Below are positions 10,570 to 26,662 of a DNA stretch of 64,000 nucleotides, one piece after another (position 1 is the first letter of the stretch; each line of letters opens with the position of its first letter). The DNA is from Phorcus lineatus (Eukaryota; Mollusca; Gastropoda; Trochida; Trochidae): the NCBI GenBank assembly GCA_921293015.1, contig OV121086.1, positions 45,215,402 through 45,279,401 on the forward strand, read 5' to 3'. The notes below the pieces were generated by a model. It worked only from the letters and a program-made list of their open reading frames with translations. It was not told the origin of the DNA and ran no database searches. The position numbers were made by a program, and so were the translations under genes.

Positions 10570-11231
10570 TGAGTCAAAAAAGGGGGGGGGTCGGGGTCGT
10601 CAGGATGAGATCGACGACTGACCTGTCCTCCAGATCCAGCTCCATGTTAGAAGGTGAGGCTATGCCTGAGTTGAGTTGGGTTAAGGGACTGAGTGTTGGA
10701 TCTAATCTAAGGTTTAGAAGCACTAGTTGTGGACTGGTATATCCACTCATTCCTTGGCACTTTATTGGAGGTCGGATTATGACGTCCTAGGCCTGGTAGG
10801 GTAGGATTAACCGGAAGTGACGTCATCCAAACCGGAAGTGACGTCATCTAAACCGGAAGTGACGTAATCTATAATGAAGGAGAGGTCATGAAACCAAATT
10901 GAAGTACTTATTGTAAGGACGTCATAGTCGGACAGGGTTCTAACACATAGTACTAGATGGTGGTGGCTCTCCTGTTGTCAAATTCACTCACTGAGGAGAT
11001 GGGTATTGTGCATGCAGTTCAGAGTTTTGGAGAAGGTGTACAATTAGTCTATCTTGTTCAGAAAAACTGAAAGAGTAAAAGATAAATTCATAAGGTGTTT
11101 CGTTAATAAGGTGTTTCGTCAATAAGAAATCAAATGGAATAAGAAAAGTGAATAAATTAAGACTAAAACTGATTAAAAGTTCCATAGACATTCCCCTGGA
11201 TCCCGCCACCTTTTATGTGTGATTCGGGACA
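10570..11231 (+). other. DIRS 3' non-coding region
   Basis: Sequence between the recombinase stop and the internal complementary region. It begins with a G-run (10583-10590), contains the three composite ETS/CRE-type sites, and otherwise has only short ORFs (10569-10790, 73 codons, no family). Confidence 0.7.
10811..10867 (+). promoter_or_regulatory. Three composite ETS/CRE sites at 21-bp spacing
   Basis: CCGGAAGTGACGTCA occurs at 10811-10825 and 10832-10846, with a one-base variant (CCGGAAGTGACGTAA) at 10853-10867. Each fuses an ETS core (CCGGAAGT) to a CRE (TGACGTCA), a composite known from animal promoters bound by ETS/GABP and CREB/ATF factors. The exact 21-bp period equals about two helical turns, placing all sites on one face. 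Further GACGTC cores lie nearby at 10780 and 10919. Function as an enhancer or promoter of the element is inferred. Confidence 0.7.
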
Positions 11232-11323
11232 CAGCTCATCCCAGAGGGAATGTTTACGCCAATAATTAGGAACAATTACAGTTATTGTTAGTAATTATTA
11301 GTAAACTTACCTCTGGGATGAGC
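11232..11323 (+). repeat. DIRS internal complementary region (ICR)
   Basis: 11232-11267 is the reverse complement of the left end (4943-4978). 11268-11323 is the reverse complement of the right end (11570-11625). The ICR therefore equals the complement of a fused end-to-end junction, as in the DIRS model where it templates completion of a circular DNA. The region starts and ends with GCTCATCCCAGAGG and its complement, so it can fold back on itself. Confidence 0.92.
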
Positions 11324-11401
11324 AAATTTACTCCCTCCCATGTAAGTTTTACTAATTCCTCCCCTCATGTGTTCCAGGTGATGTCTGTGGAGGTACAAGA
11401 C

Positions 11402-11583
11402 GGAATATGAGGCTGACACCTGGTGTCAAAGGGGAGATAACTCCAGGGGGAAGAGGAGAGCTGCATACCACCAAAGGTAATTATGTGTAGGAGTTTTTTC
11501 TTATACATATTTTTAAAAATATATAATAGACTTCTGCAGTCACGTCAATGGGACGGAAAGAGGGGCTCAGCTCATCCCAGAGG
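11402..11583 (-). repeat. DIRS right inverted terminal repeat
   Basis: Inverted partner of 4963-5144, same length (182 bp) with no mismatch found by eye. The outer extension 11584-11625 is not shared with the left end; it is copied only in the internal complementary region. Confidence 0.93.
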
Positions 11584-11625
11584 TAAGTTTACTAATAATT
11601 ACTAACAATAACTGTAATTGTTCCT

Positions 11626-11850
11626 TTCATGGTGTTGGTGCAGAACTCTCATAGGCAACAAGTGGTACCATCCAGGAGCCTTCTGTTCGGACTGTTCAGT
11701 CCAGGTGCAATACTCTGAAGAACCATCATGGAGAAGGTGACATGGAGGAAGGCTTGTATTAGCTGTGCAACATATGCCTTGCTGCAGGGGATGTTTCACG
11801 AAAATCATGATATTGGATGATGGAGATCCTATCTTCAAATAACAGAAGGT
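11626..11850 (+). pseudogene. Possible LIM/zinc-finger exon remnant
   Basis: One frame (ATA at 11651 onward) reads IGNKWYHPGAFCSDCSVQ, then meets a TGA. The same frame continues with MPCCRGCFTKIMILDDGDP and ends at a TAA near 11840. The W-x-H-P-x2-F-C-x2-C and C-x2-C spacing resembles a LIM-type zinc finger with one Cys replaced by Ala. A possible 3' splice site (GGTGCAG, 11637-11643) precedes it and a CAG/GTGCAA donor-like site lies at about 11703. This may be a broken exon beside the DIRS insertion, or chance. Confidence 0.25.
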
Positions 11851-12461
11851 TGAATTAGCCTGATGGGGTTTTCTTCAAGTTTCATTATACAGAGGTCAAA
11901 CAAATGGGTATCTATAGATATTTACAGACAAGATGTTTCAAATAAATTTTTTAAATGATGCAAAACATTTCCGAGTGGCAAATTTATGAACATAACTATA
12001 GAAGTTTAACTGCCTAGGAGGGGTGTTACCTGAAAACTGGACCAAATCAAATCAAATAGGGTCATTGCCACAAAACAAGACAAGACAAGACAAAAGCTTT
12101 AAATTGGAACAGTTATGTCATTTCACTTACATTCCAAAAAAAGTAAAGATGTTGATCAAATTTATCATTTTTAAGCTTTCATAGTATTATTTCATTGTAT
12201 TATTTGAGGTATTCCACTTTGCAATAATACCAATCATTGACAATTATAAAAATTCTTTTCCATCTACTTTTATTTGCAAGTCCCCCTCTCAACTGTCTCT
12301 TGTGCAATGTATAAGCACTTAAAGAGTCAGTGATCCACATCAGGTTTATACAGATGCATTTAGGTCAAGGAGTGGGGTATTTATTACCTTGTGACTTAAA
12401 GTTATACCTACATATACCTATACCTATATATAAAAGATGCAGAGTTACGCATGGACATATG
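11851..12461. other. Non-coding, nothing recognised
   Basis: AT-rich; a short CAAGA run (about 12078-12093) and a TATA/CCTATA-rich stretch (12408-12432) are the only structures seen. Confidence 0.5.
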
Positions 12462-12857
12462 TTAAAGTGACACAGAGAATGTTTCATGATTTTTTATTTG
12501 GTTTTAGTAAGAACCTTAATACCTTAAGTTAAAATTGCCTCCCTAAACTTGCATCTTTGTCTTTAAAATGCCAAAATTATGATGCACAAATGACCTACCG
12601 AACACTATCAATCAAAATTTGAGTTTGTGTCTGCAGTAAATATGTTTCCGAAATTATGTTAGAATCATTGGCCCGCACCGTTAGGTCCGTTATCCGGTTT
12701 TCGATCACAAATCACGTCATTAACCCGTTTATTGTCACTACTCTGAATGATAAGCATTAGGATTCTGATTTTCTGAAACAACCAATACTTCTCAATAAAA
12801 AAAACACCATTTGTGAAGTTTGACATATTAGACTCCAAAAAAAATTCTGCCCCTTTA
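12462..12857 (-). mobile_element. TTAA MITE, family 1, copy a
   Basis: Starts TTAAAGTGACACAGAGAATG and ends CTGCCCCTTTAA, so both termini carry TTAA and the ends are inverted repeats. The interior matches, in reverse orientation, the copy at 25828-26316, sharing for example TTCGATCACA, a TGATAAGCATTAGGATTCTG-like run and the AAGTTTGACATAT segment. No coding capacity. The TTAA ends suggest mobilisation by a TTAA-specific (piggyBac-like) transposase, which is inference. Confidence 0.75.
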
Positions 12858-15800
12858 ATGAAGTACAAGATATACATTCAAAATTTTTAAAAATAAAATC
12901 AAAATTCTTGTTTTTTTTGTCACAATGATCAGGCAAGTAAGAAGTCATTCAGAATTTTTTTTTTATCAAATTTGTGTAGAAAATGAAGATCAGCTAACCA
13001 TATGCCTTTACAAAATATTTGGTACGTGTTCATGATCAAGAAACCAGATTTTGTTCTTCAAGACTTGATAAAGATGTCTATTTAAACAGAGAAACATGAT
13101 GCAAACAAACAAAATTCATTCAAATTCTAAAAAACTGAACATTATTTGGCATGTTTATCATAACTTTTTGAAATTCGTTTAAACCATATTTGATGAAAAT
13201 GCCCTAAAAACTTACTGTGTTTCAATAAATTCATTCATATCTGTTGACATTTAAAGATAAAGATGCATGAATGACAACAAAGCTGTTTTTAACAATCCTT
13301 AAGAAGCTGTTTACGTTTTGAATACATGTACAAAGCATGTTTGTGGTTTTGCAATAAATCTGGTGCATTTCACAGATTCATTCATCGAAAAAAATATAAA
13401 ACCAGTTTTAACAATAAAGCTGTTGTCGATAACACTCCTTTGAAGAACCAGGTTGTGTTTCATCTTTTCTCAACACATGTTTGCCTGGATATCTATTTAA
13501 GAAAAATAATTCCTTAAGATTTTGAATTCAAGAGGTGTAATCAACCCTGAATACTTGCTCTTATAAAAGTCACCCAGGACTTTTTTTTTATTCAACACTA
13601 GCGTGAAATGTGGTGGATCCATTAAGTTTTAATGGGAGGGGTTAATTAATTTCTCAGGTGTGGTTGTGTGGTTTAGTTTTGAACATGCACCCCTCCCCCC
13701 CCCCAACTACAAGATATGCCAATGCTCTTTTGTAATGCTTCTTAATGTAGCCAAATATAATTCTTGATTTCAAGATTATTCAACAGACATTTTTTCTGTT
13801 AATACATTTTGGCCAAAATTGTTGACTATAAGATCAAATACGGTATGTGAACAAAGTGTGGTTGTAGTTTTACAATAAAACTGGTTTATTGCTGGACAAG
13901 TTTGAGCGAGGATACAAGAATGTTGAGAAGCCTCTTTACACCTGACATACCTGTCCTACACGCAGAATCTCGTTAAGGTCTACCTGCATTCTCAATGAAT
14001 CTTTAATGTGGTAAATAACTGTTTTAGCACGGGCATCAGTCATAAATGTGTATCCATATAGTATAAGGTTACAGAACCTGTCTAAAGGATTTATAGATGT
14101 TGTAATAAACATATAGTGAAAAACATTTTCAGGATATTCAGTGTTGACAGTTAGTGATATTGTCAATAGAAATCTACCAAATTGTCAATGTAATGAGCAC
14201 ACTTTTGTTAATACAAATTACCTTCCTCATAAGTGCAGTCATAACGGGTAACCTTTCTAGGGTCTCTTTCATGACCTAAAAGGCTTTCTTATAACAAGGC
14301 AATATGAATATACTAAAGCAAGTATATATAGGAGGTGATATATGCCGAACAATAACACCTTTGTGCATATATGTAGGCCTACTTACAGGAGCACGTGCTG
14401 ATAAATAACATAGGAAACAAGAAAAGCTTTTGCAGAGGCAGGTGAGACTAAAAACATAAGTAATGATTAGATAATTTTGTGTTGCTTTTAGTTAGAAAAA
14501 ATTTAAAAAAACTTTATTTCAGTTCAATTACAATAAGTTTGCAGTGCAAAATACAGAAAGTAGCAAATTCTTTTTATCAAAAATTGTTTATTCGTATTTG
14601 ACTTTCAACTTTTTTGCTTAATATTGGTGTACTGATTTGAACAAGGCACCAGCCTTTGATTTTGTTATAGGGTAATGATCTTGAAGACAGGAAGAGTTAT
14701 TTCCCTTGAACTGTTAAAGTCCCATTTTTGCAAGGCAAATTGTAATGCATGCCGGACAAATAGTTCACCACTCACAGAAATCTTTCCCCTGACGTTTGCA
14801 ACAATTTTCAGAACTCTGCAGGCATTCTAGCCCTCAATAATTAACTTTTGAGTTACCCGGTAATATCCAGCTTATCAATTCTGTAACAGTCATCCAAGTT
14901 ACCCTTGTAAAATAGTCAATTTCATTATCTGAAAATGTTTTACTGTAAAAGCATCGTTCATTAAAATAGTGGACGTCAACAGTATAAGGATCCTCAAAAT
15001 TATTTAAGTCACATTTAACAAGACAGATAATCAGTAATTGGGGTAACCCCTATGAATACAAAACGATTTCCGCAAATTTAATGTCACTGAAACTGACTGT
15101 GAGGCTGTATTAGCCTTTCTGTTTTTAAAATGCATTATGTTGGAAAAGTTCCTAATCTACGTGGAATACCCATATGTGTTTCTGTTGGTTGCAGAAGATG
15201 GCAGTAATCAACAATATGTCAGTGTTGAAATATCTTCCCGTTTAAATTTTTTATGTTTATTACACATAGCACCTGAATATCTTTACTACCTGAGAGAGAG
15301 TGATTCCCTCACTAAACCTACACAGAAGTGTCCCAAACCTAGTATGCCATGAATCATGGGCACAAACATAATTATCCATTTATTACTGAAGTTGCACAGT
15401 CAGAGAATTTAATTAAAATCTATGCCAAGCATAGGCAAACTAACTGTTGCTGAAGAATATACAACACATTGTCAAATAATGTAGCCAAGGCTTTACTTAC
15501 ATTACACTTAATGTATTGCTTATTCAACTTTGAAATTATTAAATTCCAAGTAAAACTTGATGTCATATTCAAAACACCATTACTGTAAAATAATTGAGCA
15601 AGAGAACTATCAGATGACATCACATGTATAATTTTATTTCACACGATAACATAAGCTAAGGTTGACATTACCTCTAAGATTAGATGTGAGGTTGAGTGTG
15701 AAGGGAATGATGTTTTGTGAACGGAGGCCCAGGGCACTTTGCATATGATAAAGTCACACCTATTTACCCACAGCCCTCGTTCTAGTTGCTGGGTGTATAC

Positions 15801-16119
15801 ATTAGATACATAAATATCAAAAGCTTTTATTCAAATTTCTATTGAAACTCAAACATCACACAAAACTCATTCAATTGAAAACGTGTACCTTTGGGCGGGG
15901 AGGTCTACTTCATTCACTCCTGGAATGTTGCCTGATCATGTTTCACATGGAATTCTTTTCTATTTGGAGATTTAGTTTTCAAAATGTTTTGAATGATTAA
16001 CAGTATTGTGATATGAAGTTTGAAGTCAAATTCAATACCATTCACTCAAACCAGTGTGGCTAGTAAATATTGTTTGAAGAAGTGTGCAATATATTGTGAA
16101 GATAAATACAGAAACTCAA
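12858..16119. other. Non-coding, nothing recognised
   Basis: AT-rich intergenic DNA. Homopolymer runs (T at about 12953, C at 13687) and only chance ORFs of up to 76 codons. No gene, RNA or mobile-element signature was identified. Confidence 0.45.
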
Positions 16120-16460
16120 CCAAGTGTCTTCTGACATGAGTCGATTAAAGTTCAAATATTCCAGGCTTGCCAATGAGTGTTGATATATTTTATCTCAGAA
16201 GACACGATGGTGAGATTCTTTTTATCATCCACAATGGTTTTTCATTACTTTTCCACTAAAACTGTACATCTTTAAACACTGAAGTATCCCATGACTCCAT
16301 ATGCGGTGATGTCATAGTATTGTGATGTCATCATGCTTATGTTGTCAAGTGTTGTGATGTCACTTTTGATGATGTAAAACAAGTGTGACGTCATGTTCTT
16401 GACAATGACAGGGCATTGTTCAAAATCTACTGTCAAAACAATATCTCCTGAGAGATATGA
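16120..16460 (+). repeat. Foldback/TGATGTCA repeat family 2, copy a
   Basis: Contains a GTTGATATATTTTATCTCAGAAGAC half-hairpin (about 16179-16203), then repeated TGATGTCAT words (16307-16375). It ends with GTTCAAAATCTACTGTCAAA and ATATCTCCTGAGAGATAT. The same blocks in the same order occur at 41995-42425, and inverted at 33270-33670. Confidence 0.7.
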
Positions 16461-18601
16461 CCTTCTTTAGATTTATGATTTGTTGCTGCAAATTATCTAA
16501 TTATTAATTTATAATTTTTCTGTGTAGTACAACGTAGGATTAAGTTTTCTCAAGTAAGTAAACAAAATGAGATGGTAAAAGTAACTTTTAACTATTTATT
16601 GAATGTTTTATTCATTTCACTTATTCACTTTATTCATTTTTCTGTGCATCAAATTTCTTTCCAATGACAACATGGAAATTATCTCCTAATCCGTGTCAGA
16701 TGTGATGTCATAACTGTGAAGCGCTGCTAGAGATGCTTCCAGAATTTGGGTTCTGATTTCATTTTTCACAGCATTTGAAGTTTCATGATTAATTAAGATA
16801 TGTGTTCCCCGTTTATTATTAGATTATATCATGTCACAAAATAAGTTGATCACCAGTGCAATGAAAACTATTAAATTCAACGCTTAAATTAGGACAGTTA
16901 CGGTTATGTACAGGAACTTCTGAGAGTTACTGAAGCGAAGAGTAAGTAGAACCAGAAGCAGTGTAATACAGAATCCACTGTGCAGGTCTTTCATGTTGCA
17001 CACCTGTATTACTATCCTATGTTTATAGTTTATAGTAAGTATCATATTGGTGTTTTCATATCACATCCTGTACCAGCCTGAGACCCCAATATATGATATT
17101 TGGATTAAGGAGCTGATACAGGATGTGATATGAAAACACCAATTTCATACAACTTTTATCACATCTACTTACCAAACAAAAACAAACCCACAGAGAAAGT
17201 TTATAACACTATTGTATCAAATTTGTTACTTCAAACATCTACATTCATGATAAAATTACAAGACCTTCCTCAGGCATGGTTTCAGAACATCAATATTTGT
17301 TAACATTTTAACATGGAATACGGTATCAGTATTATTAACCTGCCCATGTGGCTTCAGTGCTTTCTATTGTCTCTTCTGTTCTTGTTCAAGCTTGTGATCA
17401 CTATGTGTGACACGATGTATCATGTTTCACATACAGGTCATGGATGGATGGAATTTTTTGGTGACGGTTACCAAAAGCACTTATAGTTATATGAAGAATT
17501 TTGTCCTGCATTACGAAAACTATGTACTTAGAACTCCTCAATTAAAATGAACCCGCCTCAATACATCACACATTCAATGTCAAGTTCTTTCCTCTAAATT
17601 CAACAAAAACTGAAAATCATAAGCCATGTGAAACATAGGTGTCTCTCCTTTACCCCAAGTCAGTTTAATAACGGGGCAAGCAAAAAAATTTTTGGATCAT
17701 TACGTCAAACGCTGTTGTCAGCCATGTAGTTTATAAAATACTACACTACTGTAGCAATCCCACTTTAAAATGATGAACAGAAGCATAATCTAAATGTTCC
17801 AGACACTTTCAATTTAAATTCAATATACTAGTAAGTGTATGGTAACTTTGTATCACCTCCCTTTTCATACCAATGTCTTGACAATAATTCTATTTATTAT
17901 ATAATGGAGGAGTGTTCTGTTTTCTGATAGGTCATTGTCGCTGAAACTTTAGGTTGACACCGGGAAACGTCACACAAATCGACATACAATACAATGACCT
18001 ACAGCTTAAAATAGATCGCCAAAGCAAGGAGCGCTGTTTTCAGTTGCTTCCCTTTGCAGTCATGACAGTCTATGTTGTTGTTAATATTTACAAGGATGTT
18101 TGGTAAATTAAACTTGCATTAATCATATGGTAAAACAGTTATTGACTTCAGTTATCAGTGAATCAATTGATTTATCGACAGTTAGAAAGCTTTACATACC
18201 TATTCCGAGGTTGAAAACAATAATTTGATTACCTCAACTGTAGTCAATAAATGTTTAACATTTTCAGCACAATCTCTGTGTATCAAATAAGCTTCATTTT
18301 GTGAAGTTTGTGTAAAGGTTTCAAGCTGGATTCAATGTCCATGAAACAAGTTTATGAAAGATTAAATGATCTTCTTTTATGAATGTTTATATCTTAGTCT
18401 TTAAATTTCTATATTCTTGAATGTTTAGACTTGCTGAATAAGGCCCTAGACTGTAGTAAAGACTTCAATTACATACACAGTCAAGAAAAAGGACTAGTTT
18501 CCAGCCATTACAAAGAAATACCAAGTCATGAAGTCTGATGAGAGTTATTTCATACACTGCTATTTATATTTAAAACAAAGATATATTTACTTTGTACACA
18601 T
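16461..18601. other. Intergenic, one perfect palindrome
   Basis: AT-rich, no coding evidence. Apart from the hairpin at 17046-17143 I see no element. It lies downstream of the NAA10 poly(A) signal. Confidence 0.45.
17046..17143. repeat. Inverted repeat, 27-bp perfect arms
   Basis: 17046-17072 (starts ATTGGTGTTTTCATATCACA) is the exact reverse complement of 17117-17143, with a 44-bp loop. It could be a small foldback element or a cruciform-forming site. No flanking duplication was recognised. Confidence 0.9.
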
Positions 18602-18607
18602 TTTATT
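18602..18607 (-). terminator. NAA10 poly(A) signal
   Basis: AATAAA on the minus strand, 35 nt downstream of the modelled NAA10 stop codon (18643-18645). The close spacing supports the last-exon model. Confidence 0.6.
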
Positions 18608-18642
18608 TATACATATATCATAGAAAGAAAAAAAATTAAATT

Positions 18643-25045
<6,403 letters not shown>

Positions 25046-25827
25046 CTTGTATTGATTTGTTTATCAGACTTGTTTTCACTTGCAGATTTTCTCTATCCGG
25101 GTTGCCACAAATCGTTGACTTCCTGTTTCCACGATAACGGAAATCTGACATTTAAACGATTACATGATCACAGTCGATAATTTTCATTCCATATTGATAT
25201 ATTTTAGATATTTGATGGTTTTCAAGGACTTAGAATTCTATAGACATAGTACCATTAACTTTTACGACAACCCTAGCAAGTAAAGGGAAAGAACTGCGCC
25301 AGGACTAAAGCGGGTAAGAAATTGGGAAGGAGGTAGAGCGCCCTTCTAGACTATCAAATATATTTAAAATAAAAATTCCGGTATGTAGCCATATTTTACT
25401 GGTGAGTTCTTGTGAATTTGTGTTTTTAAAAAATACGGTTTTCTAAAACTTACTTAATCACGATTTTATCTGAGAGAAAGAGTTATTTTTCATGTTAATA
25501 CACGAACTTGACATTAAAGTACAATGCAAAATATATTTAAAAATAACTTTTTCTTTTCAAGCATAAAAATGATTACAGTTGCATGTGTTAGAATTCTCAG
25601 AGAATTATATTGAAACTGATAGTTTGAATATAAGAGGCAATAATGCATTTTGAGATGAATATGTACTTCTTATATAATCTTACATTGCATTCTAAACTCC
25701 AAAGTATATTTATTGTAATTTGTTGATATGATGCAGATTATTTTGAATAATGTTTTGTTGGTACTTTTTACATATTTTTTAAATGAAAACTTTATCGCAT
25801 ATTCTATCAAGATCAATTAATATGACC
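25046..25827. other. Region upstream of NAA10, no clear promoter
   Basis: 5' side of the minus-strand NAA10 start. It contains a short GC-richer part (25085-25145) that may include the transcription start. I cannot place a TATA box or initiator with confidence, and there is no other gene. Confidence 0.4.
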
Positions 25828-26316
25828 TTAAAGGGACACAGAGTATGTTGTTGTAGTCACATATGTCAAACTTCATAAATGGTGTTATTTTATTGAAAAG
25901 TAGTGGTTGTTTCAAAAATCAGAATTCTAATTCTTGGCAATCCATTATGAGGACAATAAACGGGTTAATTTATGTCCTGATATGTGATCGAAAACCAGAG
26001 AGTGTGCGCGCCAATGACTCAAACGTAATGTCGGACAATTATTTAAAAGCAGATACAAAGACAAACATAGGCTGATAGTGTTAAGTAGGTCATTGAACTA
26101 ATAAACACGTTAATTGGACACTTAATTTCAAATTATTAACGTTTGTTGGGCCGTATTCAGATTATCAGTGAAAACAGACAAATATCATAATTTTGGCATT
26201 TTAGAGAAAAAGATGCAAGTTTATGGGACAGTTTTAACTTAACTCAGGTCATAATGTATTTTGGTTCTTACTAAAACCAAATTAAAAATCATGAAACGTA
26301 CTATGTGTCACTTTAA
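25828..26316 (+). mobile_element. TTAA MITE, family 1, copy b
   Basis: 489 bp from TTAAAGGGACACAGAGTATG to ACTATGTGTCACTTTAA. The ends are imperfect inverted repeats of about 15-20 bp bounded by TTAA. Non-coding; the 70-codon ORF inside is chance. Best-preserved plus-strand copy in the window. Confidence 0.8.
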
Positions 26317-26662
26317 TAGGACACAGAGTAGGTTGTTGGGATCAAGCATGTCAAACTTAAAAAATGGTGTTATTTGATCGAATAGTAGTGGTTGTTCCTG
26401 TAAATGAGCATCATAATAAACAGGATTAAGTCGAAATTTGTGATCGAAAACGCTTCACCATTGACGAAACATGAGTTTAGAAAGTTATTTACAGCAGACA
26501 CAACAAGAATAATAAATATTTAAAAAGATAAATACCATTATTCTGAGATTTCAGAGATAAATGAATTTTTAGAATGGCAATGTGGACTTAACTCAGGACA
26601 TAGTATTTTGGCTCGTATTTAAGCCACATTAAAAATGTATGAAACATACTTTGCCGCTTTAA
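26313..26662 (+). mobile_element. TTAA MITE, family 1, copy c (joined to b)
   Basis: Starts at the same TTAA that ends copy b (TTTAATAGGACACAGAGTAG) and ends ACTTTGCCGCTTTAA. The interior shares CATGTCAAACTTAAAAAATG and GTGATCGAAAACG with copy b but is about 140 bp shorter. Confidence 0.75.

Larger units (their letters stand above)
4943..11625 (+). mobile_element. Complete DIRS-type YR retrotransposon
   Basis: A 6.68-kb element with the DIRS architecture: inverted terminal repeats (4963-5144 and 11402-11583), short unmatched outer extensions (4943-4962 and 11584-11625), three ORFs on the plus strand and an internal complementary region (11232-11323). The ends were set by that region: its two halves are the reverse complements of 4943-4978 and 11570-11625. 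No LTR direct repeats, aspartic protease or DDE integrase are seen. Integration would instead use the encoded tyrosine recombinase, and no target-site duplication is visible, as known for DIRS. ORFs uninterrupted apart from normal stops and apparently identical ITRs indicate a young, possibly active copy (inference). Confidence 0.95.

Noticed and set aside
10569..10790. 73-codon ORF after the recombinase stop
   Set aside because: Low-complexity, no family, begins at the stop of the recombinase frame; taken as 3' non-coding.
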